Positions 8,769-17,087 of a DNA stretch of 64,000 nucleotides are shown here, piece after piece; position 1 is the stretch's first letter, and each line of letters opens with the position of its first letter. The notes beneath the pieces were generated by a model, which was not told the DNA's origin, searched no databases, and saw nothing but the letters and a program-made list of their open reading frames with translations. This DNA comes from Bacillus sp. FJAT-18017 (GTDB lineage Bacteria; Bacillota; Bacilli; Bacillales; Cytobacillaceae). A program made the position numbers and the translations under genes. Location of the stretch: contig NZ_CP012602.1 of assembly GCF_001278805.1 (NCBI RefSeq), positions 1,157,001 to 1,221,000 of the forward strand. The letters run 5' to 3'.

Positions 8769-9836
8769 ATGATTAGAATCAATATCGGTAATGTGAAGAA
8801 TGATATTGCCAGTGTTCAATCAATTTCCTCTAAATTAAATCAAATCGAATCACAGCTTGTTTCCATAAAAAGCGGGCTTGATCCCAGGATTCAGGCCCGA
8901 CACGGTATTGGATCCTCGCTTTCATCCACCGTAAGCAAGATGAGGGACTTGGAGACCCAGGTTAAGGCACTTAGCTCCTTTCTGGAAATGGCAACGCAAA
9001 AGTATGAGCATGTTGAAAAGACTATTGAGAAACGCGCTTTGAGCCTGCTGCCGAATTTAGCGATTGAAGAAACGCAAGATACGGCTGGAAATGCGGTTCC
9101 GGGCCAAGCTGTGAAAAACTCCCAGATGACTGCCCGTTGGGACCTGGGATTGGCTGATTTTCTCACTCACAATGAAATTAACTTGATTCGTGATTTATTA
9201 GTGGAGTTGCCGCTGGTTGGGCTGCCAGCTTATTACCATCTTCCGCGCTTTGTTGTTGATGGTAAATACCTAAAGGTTTTTAACAGTGAGACATACCATG
9301 GCGGCCAGGGGCTGGCAAGAAGATATACAATTGAAAACATAAAAAATAATAAGTACCCCCATGCGACAAGGCTTTACAGAGTCTCTAAATGGGTGAAAGG
9401 TGTTAACTTTGTTTCAAGAGTGGCTCCATGGGTTTCTGGGGCTGCGGAGGGTTATAAAGAACTCACGACTGATAAAAACATATCGACAGAGAGAAAGGTT
9501 AGTAACGCCGTTATTGCTGGCGGGGCATCTGTTGGTGTGGGGATTGCAGGAGCAAAGATTGGGGCTGCGGTCGGCACGATGATCGCGCCGGGCGTTGGAA
9601 CGGTTGCGGGTGCAGTTATCGGTGCGGGTGTGGGTGTCTTATCCGCGTATGTTGGCGATAAGCTCCTTAAGGCTGAAGTTTGGGGCAGCGGAAAGAACAA
9701 GAAATCTACCCTGGGTGTTGTGCAGGATGTTGTAGGTGATGGTGTTGAGGCGGTCGGAGGTGCTGTAAAAGGGGCAGCACAATGGGTTGGCAGCCTGTTT
9801 GGTTCAAAGCCCAACACTGGGGCTAGTACTGGTTAG
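8769..9836 (+). CDS. Coiled-coil plus glycine-zipper protein, likely T7SS-type effector
   Basis: 355 residues with no certain family. Residues 1-95 form a helical, coiled-coil-rich region (KLNQIESQLVSIKSGL, then a GIGSS turn, then VSKMRDLETQVKALSSFLE) reminiscent of WXG100/LXG substrates. The middle segment is mixed. Residues about 235-290 are an alternating Gly/Ala/Val hydrophobic stretch (GASVGVGIAGAKIGAAVG and following) of glycine-zipper type that could insert into membranes. There is no Sec signal peptide. The next three genes overlap or abut, and the last is a DUF4176 protein, a family I associate with type VII secretion toxin loci. A membrane-active toxin exported by ESX/Yuk machinery is the leading inference. 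Confidence 0.6.
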   Translation: MIRINIGNVKNDIASVQSISSKLNQIESQLVSIKSGLDPRIQARHGIGSSLSSTVSKMRDLETQVKALSSFLEMATQKYEHVEKTIEKRALSLLPNLAIEETQDTAGNAVPGQAVKNSQMTARWDLGLADFLTHNEINLIRDLLVELPLVGLPAYYHLPRFVVDGKYLKVFNSETYHGGQGLARRYTIENIKNNKYPHATRLYRVSKWVKGVNFVSRVAPWVSGAAEGYKELTTDKNISTERKVSNAVIAGGASVGVGIAGAKIGAAVGTMIAPGVGTVAGAVIGAGVGVLSAYVGDKLLKAEVWGSGKNKKSTLGVVQDVVGDGVEAVGGAVKGAAQWVGSLFGSKPNTGASTG

Positions 9837-9856
9837 AAGTGAAAAGGAGACCAATC

Positions 9857-10624
9857 ATGACATATGAATTAACAGCAAAGGAAATTGGCTTTTTATATGT
9901 GATCCTGGAACAGCCTTTGCCACTATTTATTGATGACCCTTTTGCTGATGTTACGGCTGAAAAACTGGAGGAAGAATGGAAGTTTTTTTGCGGTTCCTCC
10001 TTTTTAAAGGGATATTTGAAGCTGAATGAAGAGGGAAATCCATACATAGCAGATGAATTAATGGATCAGCTGGCTGTCATTCTTACGGCAGAGCAAGTCA
10101 TTTCAGTTGTAGAAAATGACGAAGTAAGCAAGGTGCTGTATATTGGCGAAGGAACGGAAAAAAATATCGTGATAAACATTTTTGAAAATCACTATTCATT
10201 ATCCCTTTTTGGCCGCCACGAATTTTTAAAAGAATTGCTTGGCAGGGGTTCGACTGAAAGCCCCCAAGTTGATGAATTCCACTTGGAAATGCTACTCTCT
10301 GAATTTGATCGTTTAGTAGAAGTATTTTATGATGAAGGAACTGAAGGATTGTTTCAACAATGTGAGAAGTTGAGCTTCCCTTCACGTTCCATCCTATCAA
10401 TTATAAAGGCTGTTAACTCCCCGGATTGTACTGTTTATTTAACAGAAAGCCTTCGCCACAGAGAAACTGCGATGACGGTTGTTTTTAATGAAGCAGGGGC
10501 TATAAAACTTGTAACTTCTGTTTATTCAGACAAGGGTGATAGAGCGATTCTCAGAGAGGCTAAGGTAGAAAGGCTGCCTCAACTGTTACTAATAGGCGGG
10601 GAAAAAGTGAAAGGGGAAGTGTGA
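9857..10624 (+). CDS. Hypothetical protein, possible T7SS chaperone (EspG-like size)
   Basis: 255-residue soluble, acidic protein without transmembrane segments or signal peptide. Alternating strands and helices, size and position directly behind a putative secreted effector resemble EspG-type secretion chaperones, but there is no diagnostic motif, so this is only a suggestion. A GTG at 9839 is possible, but AAAAGGAG at about 9842-9849 fits the ATG at 9857. Its TGA overlaps the next gene's ATG. Confidence 0.6.
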   Translation: MTYELTAKEIGFLYVILEQPLPLFIDDPFADVTAEKLEEEWKFFCGSSFLKGYLKLNEEGNPYIADELMDQLAVILTAEQVISVVENDEVSKVLYIGEGTEKNIVINIFENHYSLSLFGRHEFLKELLGRGSTESPQVDEFHLEMLLSEFDRLVEVFYDEGTEGLFQQCEKLSFPSRSILSIIKAVNSPDCTVYLTESLRHRETAMTVVFNEAGAIKLVTSVYSDKGDRAILREAKVERLPQLLLIGGEKVKGEV

Positions 10625-11283
10625 TGAAAACAGGTAAAACTCAACCTCTGTATCCAAAGTCTGCAGACATGAAAAAGAATTTTCGCTTTATAACGGTGGC
10701 CTTTTTCATTCTCGGTCTATTTGTTTCGTTACTAAGTTTACAGTCATTCTCAATCCTGCCCTTGTGGCTGAAAATAAGTATTATTCTTATTCTTATCGGA
10801 TACGTGGGCCTTTTTGTTCACGGATTTACACTTATAAAACAATTTAAATTTGATAACTGGTTGAAATATGGAAGATTTATTTTACTATTCCTTGTAATCC
10901 TTAGTGTCCAATTACTGCTAACATCGAATGCAATGTTTATTGCTGGAGTTAAGGAAAATGTAATAAATGAGCAGGCAAACTTTCTGCAGTTTACCTTTCT
11001 TCTATATCTAGCTGCCGCGGTCGTATTTTTTATCCTGTCTCTATTTATATCTTCACCCCAGTTGAGAAAAGTAAATAGTCAAAAAGCATATGTGATAGGT
11101 TCTATTTCCGCCGTGGTGGTCATCGCTATTGTATTTGTTATTTTGAATATGGTAAAAGGGGCCGTATTTACAAATCCAGATACAGTTGCCACTGCTTATC
11201 AGTTCTTTATGGCGTCAGTGCTGGCGCTTTTCCCAGCGACAGTTTTAGGAACTAGTATGAAACGTGGAGGTTCTAAGAAGTGA
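10624..11283 (+). CDS. Five- or six-helix membrane protein of the T7-like cassette
   Basis: 219 residues, mostly hydrophobic, with segments at roughly 22-42, 48-68, 82-102, 118-140, 153-175 and 188-208, and a basic C-terminus (KRGGSKK). Start ATG overlaps the preceding stop (TGATG), implying coupling. No family recognised. In this operon it could be an immunity protein against a membrane-active effector or a secretion accessory; both are inference. Confidence 0.65.
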   Translation: MKTGKTQPLYPKSADMKKNFRFITVAFFILGLFVSLLSLQSFSILPLWLKISIILILIGYVGLFVHGFTLIKQFKFDNWLKYGRFILLFLVILSVQLLLTSNAMFIAGVKENVINEQANFLQFTFLLYLAAAVVFFILSLFISSPQLRKVNSQKAYVIGSISAVVVIAIVFVILNMVKGAVFTNPDTVATAYQFFMASVLALFPATVLGTSMKRGGSKK

Positions 11284-11543
11284 AAAAATACTTACCTATT
11301 GGTTCAATCGTTCTCCTAAAAGGCGGGACAAAAAGAATTATGATTTATGGACGGCAGCAAAAGGAGATGCAATCCGATAAGGTTTGGGACTATATTGCCT
11401 GCCTTTATCCTGAAGGAAACTTAAGCGAAGACTATATGTACCTATTTAATCACGATCAAATCGAGAAGGTCTTTTTCATCGGCTTCCAGGATGAAGAAGA
11501 ACTGGAATTTGCAAAAGAAGCCCTGGCTTTAAATGTGAAGTGA
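11280..11543 (+). CDS. DUF4176 domain protein
   Basis: 87 residues: YLPIGSIVLLKGGTKRIMIYGR, then VWDYIACLYPEGN and DHDQ-like/FNHDQIEKVFFIGFQDEEE, the DUF4176 pattern. GTG start overlaps the previous stop by 4 nt, with GTGGAGG upstream. DUF4176 proteins accompany LXG and other type VII secretion substrates in Firmicutes, which is the main reason for reading this operon as T7SS-associated. Confidence 0.8.
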   Translation: MKKYLPIGSIVLLKGGTKRIMIYGRQQKEMQSDKVWDYIACLYPEGNLSEDYMYLFNHDQIEKVFFIGFQDEEELEFAKEALALNVK

Positions 11544-11560
11544 GTTATAAAAAATATGGA

Positions 11561-11595
11561 AAGGCCTGCAGTTTGAACTGCAGGCCTTACTTTAT
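11561..11595 (+). terminator. Terminator after the DUF4176 operon
   Basis: Perfect 13-bp stem (AAGGCCTGCAGTT, 2-base loop, AACTGCAGGCCTT) 18 bp after the stop codon, followed by a short ACTTTAT tract. Confidence 0.75.
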
Positions 11596-11647
11596 GTAAG
11601 GAGAAGTATTCCTCATTCCCATCAGAGGGCTAACGGGTTTCTACTAC

Positions 11648-11989
11648 TTACTTTACAAACCAAACGTTTAGAATTTTGTCTTCGGAAACTTCATAGATAG
11701 CAATGGCCTCCTCGACTGCTTCGCCATTTGCCCTTCCTGTTACATATTCGTGGTCGATCACAATATTGCCTTTCACGATTCTCGACTTAAGTTCGGCACG
11801 TTGATTGGGGTTTGTCTGAAATAAATTAGCATACCTTTCCCTGAATTGTTCAATGCCGAAGAGGCTGACCTGGTTGGATGGGAAATTCCTAACCACCACA
11901 TCCTTGCTGTAAACAGAAACAAATGCATCTATATCCTGCTTGTTATATGCGTCTAATTGCTGTTGTGCCAATTCCTCTGGACGCGCCAT
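11648..11989 (-). CDS. SnoaL/NTF2-like protein
   Basis: 113 residues with the NTF2/SnoaL cone-fold pattern: AQQQLDAYNKQDIDAFVSVYSKDVVVRNFP, then IEQFRERYANLF and ending IYEVSEDKILNVWFVK. Small-molecule-binding or isomerase-like folds of this kind are common as monocistronic genes in bacilli. The ligand cannot be told from sequence. Start supported by AAGAGGT upstream. Confidence 0.8.
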   Translation of the reverse strand: MARPEELAQQQLDAYNKQDIDAFVSVYSKDVVVRNFPSNQVSLFGIEQFRERYANLFQTNPNQRAELKSRIVKGNIVIDHEYVTGRANGEAVEEAIAIYEVSEDKILNVWFVK

Positions 11990-12057
11990 ATTACGGACCT
12001 CTTTTCTATAGGTGGATTGTTTTTACTATACCTTATCATTTAGTAAATCTACCAATT

Positions 12058-12084
12058 TTGAATAAGGAAATTCCATTGTATAAT
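12058..12084 (+). promoter_or_regulatory. Candidate sigma-A promoter for the small coiled-coil gene
   Basis: TTGAAT (12058-12063) and an extended TGTATAAT (-10 TATAAT at 12079-12084), 15-bp spacer, 25 bp upstream of the ATG at 12109. Confidence 0.45.
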
Positions 12085-12108
12085 GATAAAGTAAAAGGAT
12101 GTGAAGAT

Positions 12109-12379
12109 ATGGAAGAAAGGCTTGAGCACATGGAAGAGAGGATTGGCCAATTAGTGGGAATGGTTGCGAAAACAAATAGCTTGCAACTAGAGATGCAACG
12201 TGACATGAAAGCAATGCAAAGTGACCTTAAGGTTATGAGGGTGGATTTCGAGAATGAAAAGCAAAAAAATGCGGACCGGCATGACGAGATTGTCGGCAGG
12301 CTTAAGAGTAGACTAGGATTATATATGGGAAAACGAACGTGAAATTGAAGTACTTAAAAGAACACTGAACCTCATATGA
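12109..12379 (+). pseudogene. Small coiled-coil protein, frameshifted near its 3' end
   Basis: The open frame 12109-12342 encodes 77 residues (MEERLEHMEERIGQLVGMVA and on), almost wholly helical with Lys/Glu heptads. Its last residues, RLGLYMGKRT, look out of register. In another frame the next bases read DYIWENEREIEVLKRTLNLI followed by a stop at 12377-12379, which matches the usual ending of this family of short Bacillus coiled-coil proteins (a W-x-x-x-x-NEREI block). A one- or two-base indel near 12310 is likely. Function unknown. Confidence 0.55.
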
Positions 12380-12428
12380 TATTCCTCAAAAATTCCTCTT
12401 TCGACTATCATAATTTTCAACTAATTAG

Positions 12429-12460
12429 AATGGCCGGGTTACCATTACCCGGCCATTTTT
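12429..12460. terminator. Convergent terminator
   Basis: AATGGCCGGGT, 7-base loop, ACCCGGCCATT, then TTT on the plus strand; between the coiled-coil gene and the convergent DUF2188 gene. Confidence 0.75.
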
Positions 12461-12464
12461 GATG

Positions 12465-12698
12465 TTAATTTTTATCCTTTGGTGGAATTGGGTCGTTGCC
12501 ATAGCTGTTGGCATTTGAGATTTTTCCATCTTTATTGTGGATGCGGTGTTCTGTTTTATCCTGTTTTGCTGCACGTCTGCCGCTTTCTTCTGCTGCCGCT
12601 TTGGTTGGGTGGTGGCTGATTGTCTTGCCGTCTTGTTTATTGTCCCAGCCGCCGTCTTTGTTCGGGACTGTATGGACAGCCGGTTTCTTTTCTGCCAT
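12465..12698 (-). CDS. DUF2188 domain protein
   Basis: 77-residue hydrophilic protein with the DUF2188 signature: VHTVPNKDGGWDNKQDGKTI, HHPTKAAAEESGRRAAKQDK, then HRIHNKDGKI. Two related short Gly/Asp-Gly hairpins surround a helix. Strong AGGTG ribosome site. Its biochemical role is not known to me; a stress role would be conjecture. Confidence 0.85.
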   Translation of the reverse strand: MAEKKPAVHTVPNKDGGWDNKQDGKTISHHPTKAAAEESGRRAAKQDKTEHRIHNKDGKISNANSYGNDPIPPKDKN

Positions 12699-12797
12699 TA
12701 GGGTTCACCTCGTTATTGGTGTGTTTTAGCATAAATGTTCCCTTTTATATGGAACGGTGAAACATGATTAAGCTACAAACACTTGTGATATTTTCTC

Positions 12798-12975
12798 AAT
12801 ATTCTGCACTTTAATAATTAATTTCAAAACCGCTGAATTAATTTTAAAATCGCTGAATTAATTAAAAAAACGCTGAATTATTTTTCGAGAACAAAGAACT
12901 AGTGGAAAAAGATTTCCAATTGTTATCGATAACACTGGTTTAATGGTTAAATTTGTAAATTTTTAAGGTTACATG
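12798..12975 (+). repeat. Left copy (A) of a ~180-bp direct repeat flanking the polysaccharide genes
   Basis: Begins AATATTCTGCACTTTA, carries three CGCTGAATTA motifs about 20 bp apart, then TTTTTCGAGAACAAA, TGGAAAAAGA, TTCCAATTG and ends in an AT-rich tail near AAATTTGTAAATTTT. The same order of blocks recurs at 17709-17890 in the same orientation. The remainder of 12699-13224 shows no gene, only AT-rich sequence that probably includes the promoter of the following operon. Confidence 0.85.
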
Positions 12976-13224
12976 TGATAATTTCGTTCAAGTTTGAGCA
13001 GGGGATAATCTGTTTTTTTATAAAAAAAGGTTTTCCTGCAAAATGGACCCCAAAATCTTGTTATTCATATAACTTTAACCCGCCTGATATTAAAAATTTA
13101 CAAAATACTGATATGATTCTAAAAGATTGTTCTATCTTCCGCATGTCGTTATCCGTAGAATAATGATACTGAAAGAAATTTTTCCAATCAATAAAATACA
13201 AATTTGGCAAGGAGAACTCTTTCA

Positions 13225-14241
13225 ATGACGGTTAGTATAATTATACCAATTTATAATGGCGAGTTGTTTTTGGCCAAATGCATAGAATCGGTTATGAACC
13301 AAACGTATGACGATATAGAGATTATCTTAATAAATGACGGCTCAACTGATAATAGTATTACTATTTGTGAGAGCTATCAGAAAATGGACAAAAGATTAAG
13401 AGTATTTGATCGGCCCAACTCTGGAGTTAGTGATACAAGGAATTTTGGCATAAGCGTCGCTAGCGGAGAGTATATTCAATTTGTTGATTGTGACGATTCT
13501 ATAAGTAATAACATGACTGAAGCATTAGTTGCTGAGATTCAATATGACCAAAGTGAATTGGCGATCTCTGGTTATAAGATTATGGATCTTGACGATAACT
13601 TAATTGAAGAGATTCGTACAGGACACAGTGGATGTATTGATAAAAGTGAGTTTTTCAACCTCTTTGGTGAATTTTTCGAAAAAAAAGGATTATTAAATTC
13701 ACCATGCAATAAAATGTATGTAAAAAAAATCATAGTAGATAACAATATCCTGTTCCCTAAGGATTTTTCACTTGGCGAAGATTTATTATTTAATCTGAAG
13801 TATATGGAAACGATTAATTCTATATCTCTTATTGACCAGTCTTATTATTCATATTATCGGGTCAACAATCAATCTTTGACATTGAAATATAATAGCAAGA
13901 GACTGGAAGCTCAAGAATCTATTTATCGGGAATTACGAAAGTTTATGGTCAAATACGGAGTTTATCAAAGCAGGAATAAAATTATTCTCGAAAGTAAATA
14001 TATTAAAGCCATTACAGACGCAATGATATCGTTTCTTCTGAACGATAAGATGGCTAAGGAAGAAAAGAGACGTACAATTAAAATGGTCGTTAATACAAGG
14101 CAATTTAACGATTCTCTAAAAGTAGCTAAATTAAACCTAAAATATAATCTATTTATTTTATTATTGCAGAGTAATTTTGTTTCATTAACTTTGCAATTAC
14201 TGAACTTAAAGAAAAAAATCAACTCAGTGGTGACCCAATGA
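13225..14241 (+). CDS. Family 2 glycosyltransferase
   Basis: 338-residue GT-A glycosyltransferase. It opens with VSIIIPIYNGELFLAKCIES, then ILINDGSTDNS, RPNSGVSDTRNFGIS and the metal-binding QFVDCDDSI; a helical C-terminal half follows. It would transfer a sugar from a nucleotide donor to a growing surface glycan at the cytoplasmic membrane face. ATG 13225 has AAGGAG 10 bases upstream; an in-frame earlier start lacks one. First gene of a visibly AT-richer operon; its last 4 bases overlap the next gene. Confidence 0.93.
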   Translation: MTVSIIIPIYNGELFLAKCIESVMNQTYDDIEIILINDGSTDNSITICESYQKMDKRLRVFDRPNSGVSDTRNFGISVASGEYIQFVDCDDSISNNMTEALVAEIQYDQSELAISGYKIMDLDDNLIEEIRTGHSGCIDKSEFFNLFGEFFEKKGLLNSPCNKMYVKKIIVDNNILFPKDFSLGEDLLFNLKYMETINSISLIDQSYYSYYRVNNQSLTLKYNSKRLEAQESIYRELRKFMVKYGVYQSRNKIILESKYIKAITDAMISFLLNDKMAKEEKRRTIKMVVNTRQFNDSLKVAKLNLKYNLFILLLQSNFVSLTLQLLNLKKKINSVVTQ

Positions 14242-15323
14242 AAAAAGTAATGATTACAGCCTATTTAAATAGCAACTTGGGCGATGATTTGTTTATAAAA
14301 ATCCTTTGCGACCGCTATAAACATGTGAATTTTTATATGCATGGCAGCCCAAAATACAAAGATAATTTTAAAGAAATAAAGAATCTCACTTATATTAGTC
14401 AAAACAAGATTTATTCTTTGATCGATAGGGTCTCTTATAAGGTAAATAATTTTTCTTTAATAAGGAGTATTACAAATAGATTTATGGATGCTCACGTTTA
14501 TATAGGAGGATCCTTATTTATACAAAATGATAGCTGGAAATCAAAATGGGCTAAACACAACCATTTACTTTTGAAAAACAAACCGAATTTCCTAATCGGA
14601 AGTAATTTTGGGCCTTGGACCGATCAAGAATTTTATATGGCCTATAAAAATACTTTTTCGCATTATACGGATATTTGTTTTCGGGATTTGAAATCTTACA
14701 ACTTATTTAAAGATTTGAATCATGTCAGGTATGCACCGGATGTTGTTTTTAACATGAATGTTGATACGACTGCTATGAACGATAAGGGGAACGTAGGTAT
14801 ATCCCTTATTGATTTGAGTGAAAGAGACGGCCTTAAAGAGTATAAACAGGACTATCTTGATACGCTCAAAAAAATGATCGATTATCTTGTTTCCAGAGGA
14901 AAAAGGGTAACGCTATTCTCTTTTTGTAAAAAAGAAGGGGATGAAGCAGCTATTAATGAAGTGTTGCGTTTATTGGATTCGGATACCAAGAAGTCGGTGA
15001 ATTCTTATTTGTATAACGGGGACCTGGATGAGGCTATTACAATGATAAGTGAGATGGAGACCATCGTTGCTACCCGTTTCCACGCGATGATCCTGGGGAT
15101 TAGATTAAAGAAAAATGTATTTCCGATTATATATAGCGATAAAATGCTTACCGTACTGGACGATATGGGATTCCAGGGTGAGATTATAAAACTAAATGAG
15201 TTGAAAAAGTTTGATATTGAAAAACTGAATTCGACTATTAACTTACCAGACAGTATTGATGTTTATATGGAGGAGTCGAAAAAACAATTTGAGGAATTAG
15301 ATAAACTATTACTCAGAGAATAA
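14238..15323 (+). CDS. Polysaccharide pyruvyl transferase family protein
   Basis: 361 residues of the polysaccharide pyruvyl transferase family: NSNLGDDLFIKILCDRY near the N-terminus, YIGGSLF and FGPW around residues 90-130, FRDLKSYNLF, YAPDVVFN, and the C-terminal ATRFHAMILGI. It would add a ketal pyruvate to a sugar, giving the glycan negative charge. The ATG overlaps the glycosyltransferase stop (ATGA), so translation is coupled. Confidence 0.9.
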   Translation: MKKVMITAYLNSNLGDDLFIKILCDRYKHVNFYMHGSPKYKDNFKEIKNLTYISQNKIYSLIDRVSYKVNNFSLIRSITNRFMDAHVYIGGSLFIQNDSWKSKWAKHNHLLLKNKPNFLIGSNFGPWTDQEFYMAYKNTFSHYTDICFRDLKSYNLFKDLNHVRYAPDVVFNMNVDTTAMNDKGNVGISLIDLSERDGLKEYKQDYLDTLKKMIDYLVSRGKRVTLFSFCKKEGDEAAINEVLRLLDSDTKKSVNSYLYNGDLDEAITMISEMETIVATRFHAMILGIRLKKNVFPIIYSDKMLTVLDDMGFQGEIIKLNELKKFDIEKLNSTINLPDSIDVYMEESKKQFEELDKLLLRE

Positions 15324-15340
15324 GATAGGAAATTTTAAAA

Positions 15341-16864
15341 ATGAGAACAAGAAATTCAGTGAAAAATATTGCGTTTGGACTGCTTAATCAAATAATTTTT
15401 CTTCTATTAAATTTTGCTGTAAGAACAGTCTTTTTAATCACATTAGGTGTTGAGTATTTAGGGATAAATGGACTTTTTACAAATATAATAACGATATTAT
15501 CACTTGCAGACCTGGGCATAATCGGAGCTATGACTTTTAGTCTCTATAAACCTATTAAAGAGAATGACGAAGTAAAGCTAAAGATCCTCATGACTTTTTA
15601 TAAAGGGTTTTTCAGAAAGGTTTCTGCAAGTGTTTTAATTATAGGCTTAGTCATTTTACCGTTTTTGCCGTATATCATTAAAGACTCTGATTCGATTCCT
15701 TATTTAAATACCATTTATATTCTTTTTGTACTGAACTCTGTTGTATCCTATCTCCTGGTTTATAAAAGAATCTTTTTGGTAGCTGATCAAAAGAATTATA
15801 TAGTCTCTTCAATCACAACATTTTTTACTCTTGTCACTAGTATCGTACAGATTGTAACGCTTTTAGTATTTAAGAATTTCATCTTATATACGGTTATATC
15901 GATAGCAAGTACAGTGTTGCAAAATCTATATATTTCTAAAAAGGTGGATAATTTATATCCTTTCTTGAAGGAACCTATCGATGAAGAATTAAACGGTGAT
16001 GAGAAAAAGACTATATTCAAAAATACGTATTCTGCTTTTTTATATAGAATTGCTTCAACAGTCATTAATGGTACAGATTCTATCGTTATATCTGCCTTTA
16101 TCGGCATTTCGTATGTGGGGCTTTACTCTAATTACCTAATGATAACGACCTCTCTTAATAGAATTATGAATCAAATATTTAACTCACTTACTGCCAGTGT
16201 AGGTGATTTAAATGTTAACGAGGCACCGGAAAAAAAATACAGTATTTTTAATACAGTGCTTTTAGTAGCCTTTTGGCTTTATGGTGTATCCTTAGTATCC
16301 TTGTGGCAGTTAACTGACCCCTTCATAACACTTTGGATAGGTGAAGAATATCTTTTGGATAAACTTGCTCTATTCGCTATTGTATTGAATTTTTTCATTA
16401 ATGGAATGCACAATGTCAATGTTATTTTTAGAGATGGGGCAGGGCTGTATCAATTAGGGAAATACAGGCCGATCTATGCAGCCATCATTAATATTGTGGT
16501 TTCTATTTTCCTGGCAAAGTATTTAGGAGTAGCGGGAGTTCTATTCGGAACTATTATAAGCAGATTAGCCACTTTCTTTTGGTATGACCCGATGATTATT
16601 TTTAGAGAAAGCTTTAAACGCTCCTCTAAAGAATATTTTTATAAGTATTTCATATTTTTATTGGTCATGGCACTCAGCGGAGTCATCATTCATTTCTTGT
16701 GCTCTATTTATCAAAATGGGACGCTGTTCTCATTTTTATATCAAGTAATGGTGTGTTTAATTGTTTCCAATCTAGTCTTGTTTTTATATTTTAGGAAAAA
16801 AGAAGAATTCAAAGTTTTGGTCAATCTTTTAATAGGAATGAAGAATAGATTGCGGCAGAGCTAA
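15341..16864 (+). CDS. Wzx-like oligosaccharide flippase
   Basis: 507-residue polytopic protein with about 12-14 hydrophobic helices, of the MATE/polysaccharide-transporter group that flips lipid-linked oligosaccharides across the membrane. It begins RNSVKNIAFGLLNQIIFLLL and has GVEYLGINGLFTNII, a typical Wzx first-loop motif, and KNTYSAFLYRIASTVINGTDSIVI mid-protein. Third gene of the operon, 17 bp after the pyruvyl transferase. No Wzy polymerase is present in the cluster, so the unit may be decorated rather than polymerised, or polymerised elsewhere. Confidence 0.9.
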   Translation: MRTRNSVKNIAFGLLNQIIFLLLNFAVRTVFLITLGVEYLGINGLFTNIITILSLADLGIIGAMTFSLYKPIKENDEVKLKILMTFYKGFFRKVSASVLIIGLVILPFLPYIIKDSDSIPYLNTIYILFVLNSVVSYLLVYKRIFLVADQKNYIVSSITTFFTLVTSIVQIVTLLVFKNFILYTVISIASTVLQNLYISKKVDNLYPFLKEPIDEELNGDEKKTIFKNTYSAFLYRIASTVINGTDSIVISAFIGISYVGLYSNYLMITTSLNRIMNQIFNSLTASVGDLNVNEAPEKKYSIFNTVLLVAFWLYGVSLVSLWQLTDPFITLWIGEEYLLDKLALFAIVLNFFINGMHNVNVIFRDGAGLYQLGKYRPIYAAIINIVVSIFLAKYLGVAGVLFGTIISRLATFFWYDPMIIFRESFKRSSKEYFYKYFIFLLVMALSGVIIHFLCSIYQNGTLFSFLYQVMVCLIVSNLVLFLYFRKKEEFKVLVNLLIGMKNRLRQS

Positions 16865-16884
16865 AACTGTTTTTTACAAAGTTT

Positions 16885-17012
16885 GTTGATTTCCGCTTCA
16901 GGCACTTCGCTTTCCGCGGGCGGCCTGGGAGCCTCCTCGGCGCGAACGCCTGTGGGGTCTCCCACTGACCTTTTCTCCCGCAGGAGTCTACGTGCCTTCC
17001 GCTACAATCAAC
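16885..17012 (+). repeat. GTTGAT...ATCAAC dispersed element, simple copy
   Basis: 128 bp bounded by GTTGATTTCCGCT and CAATCAAC, with internal inverted blocks CACTTCGCTTTCCGCGGG, GGAGCCTCC, GTGGGGTCTCCC, CCCGCAGGAG and CCTTCCGCT. Other copies are at 30761-30951 (opposite orientation) and 61933-62250. It splits the polysaccharide operon between flippase and acyltransferase. Confidence 0.85.
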
Positions 17013-17087
17013 ATGCTTAATTTATATACATTATTAATTTAACACCTTCTAAAATTCTTCTCTATTAAATTGGGAGCCTTTTCTAAT

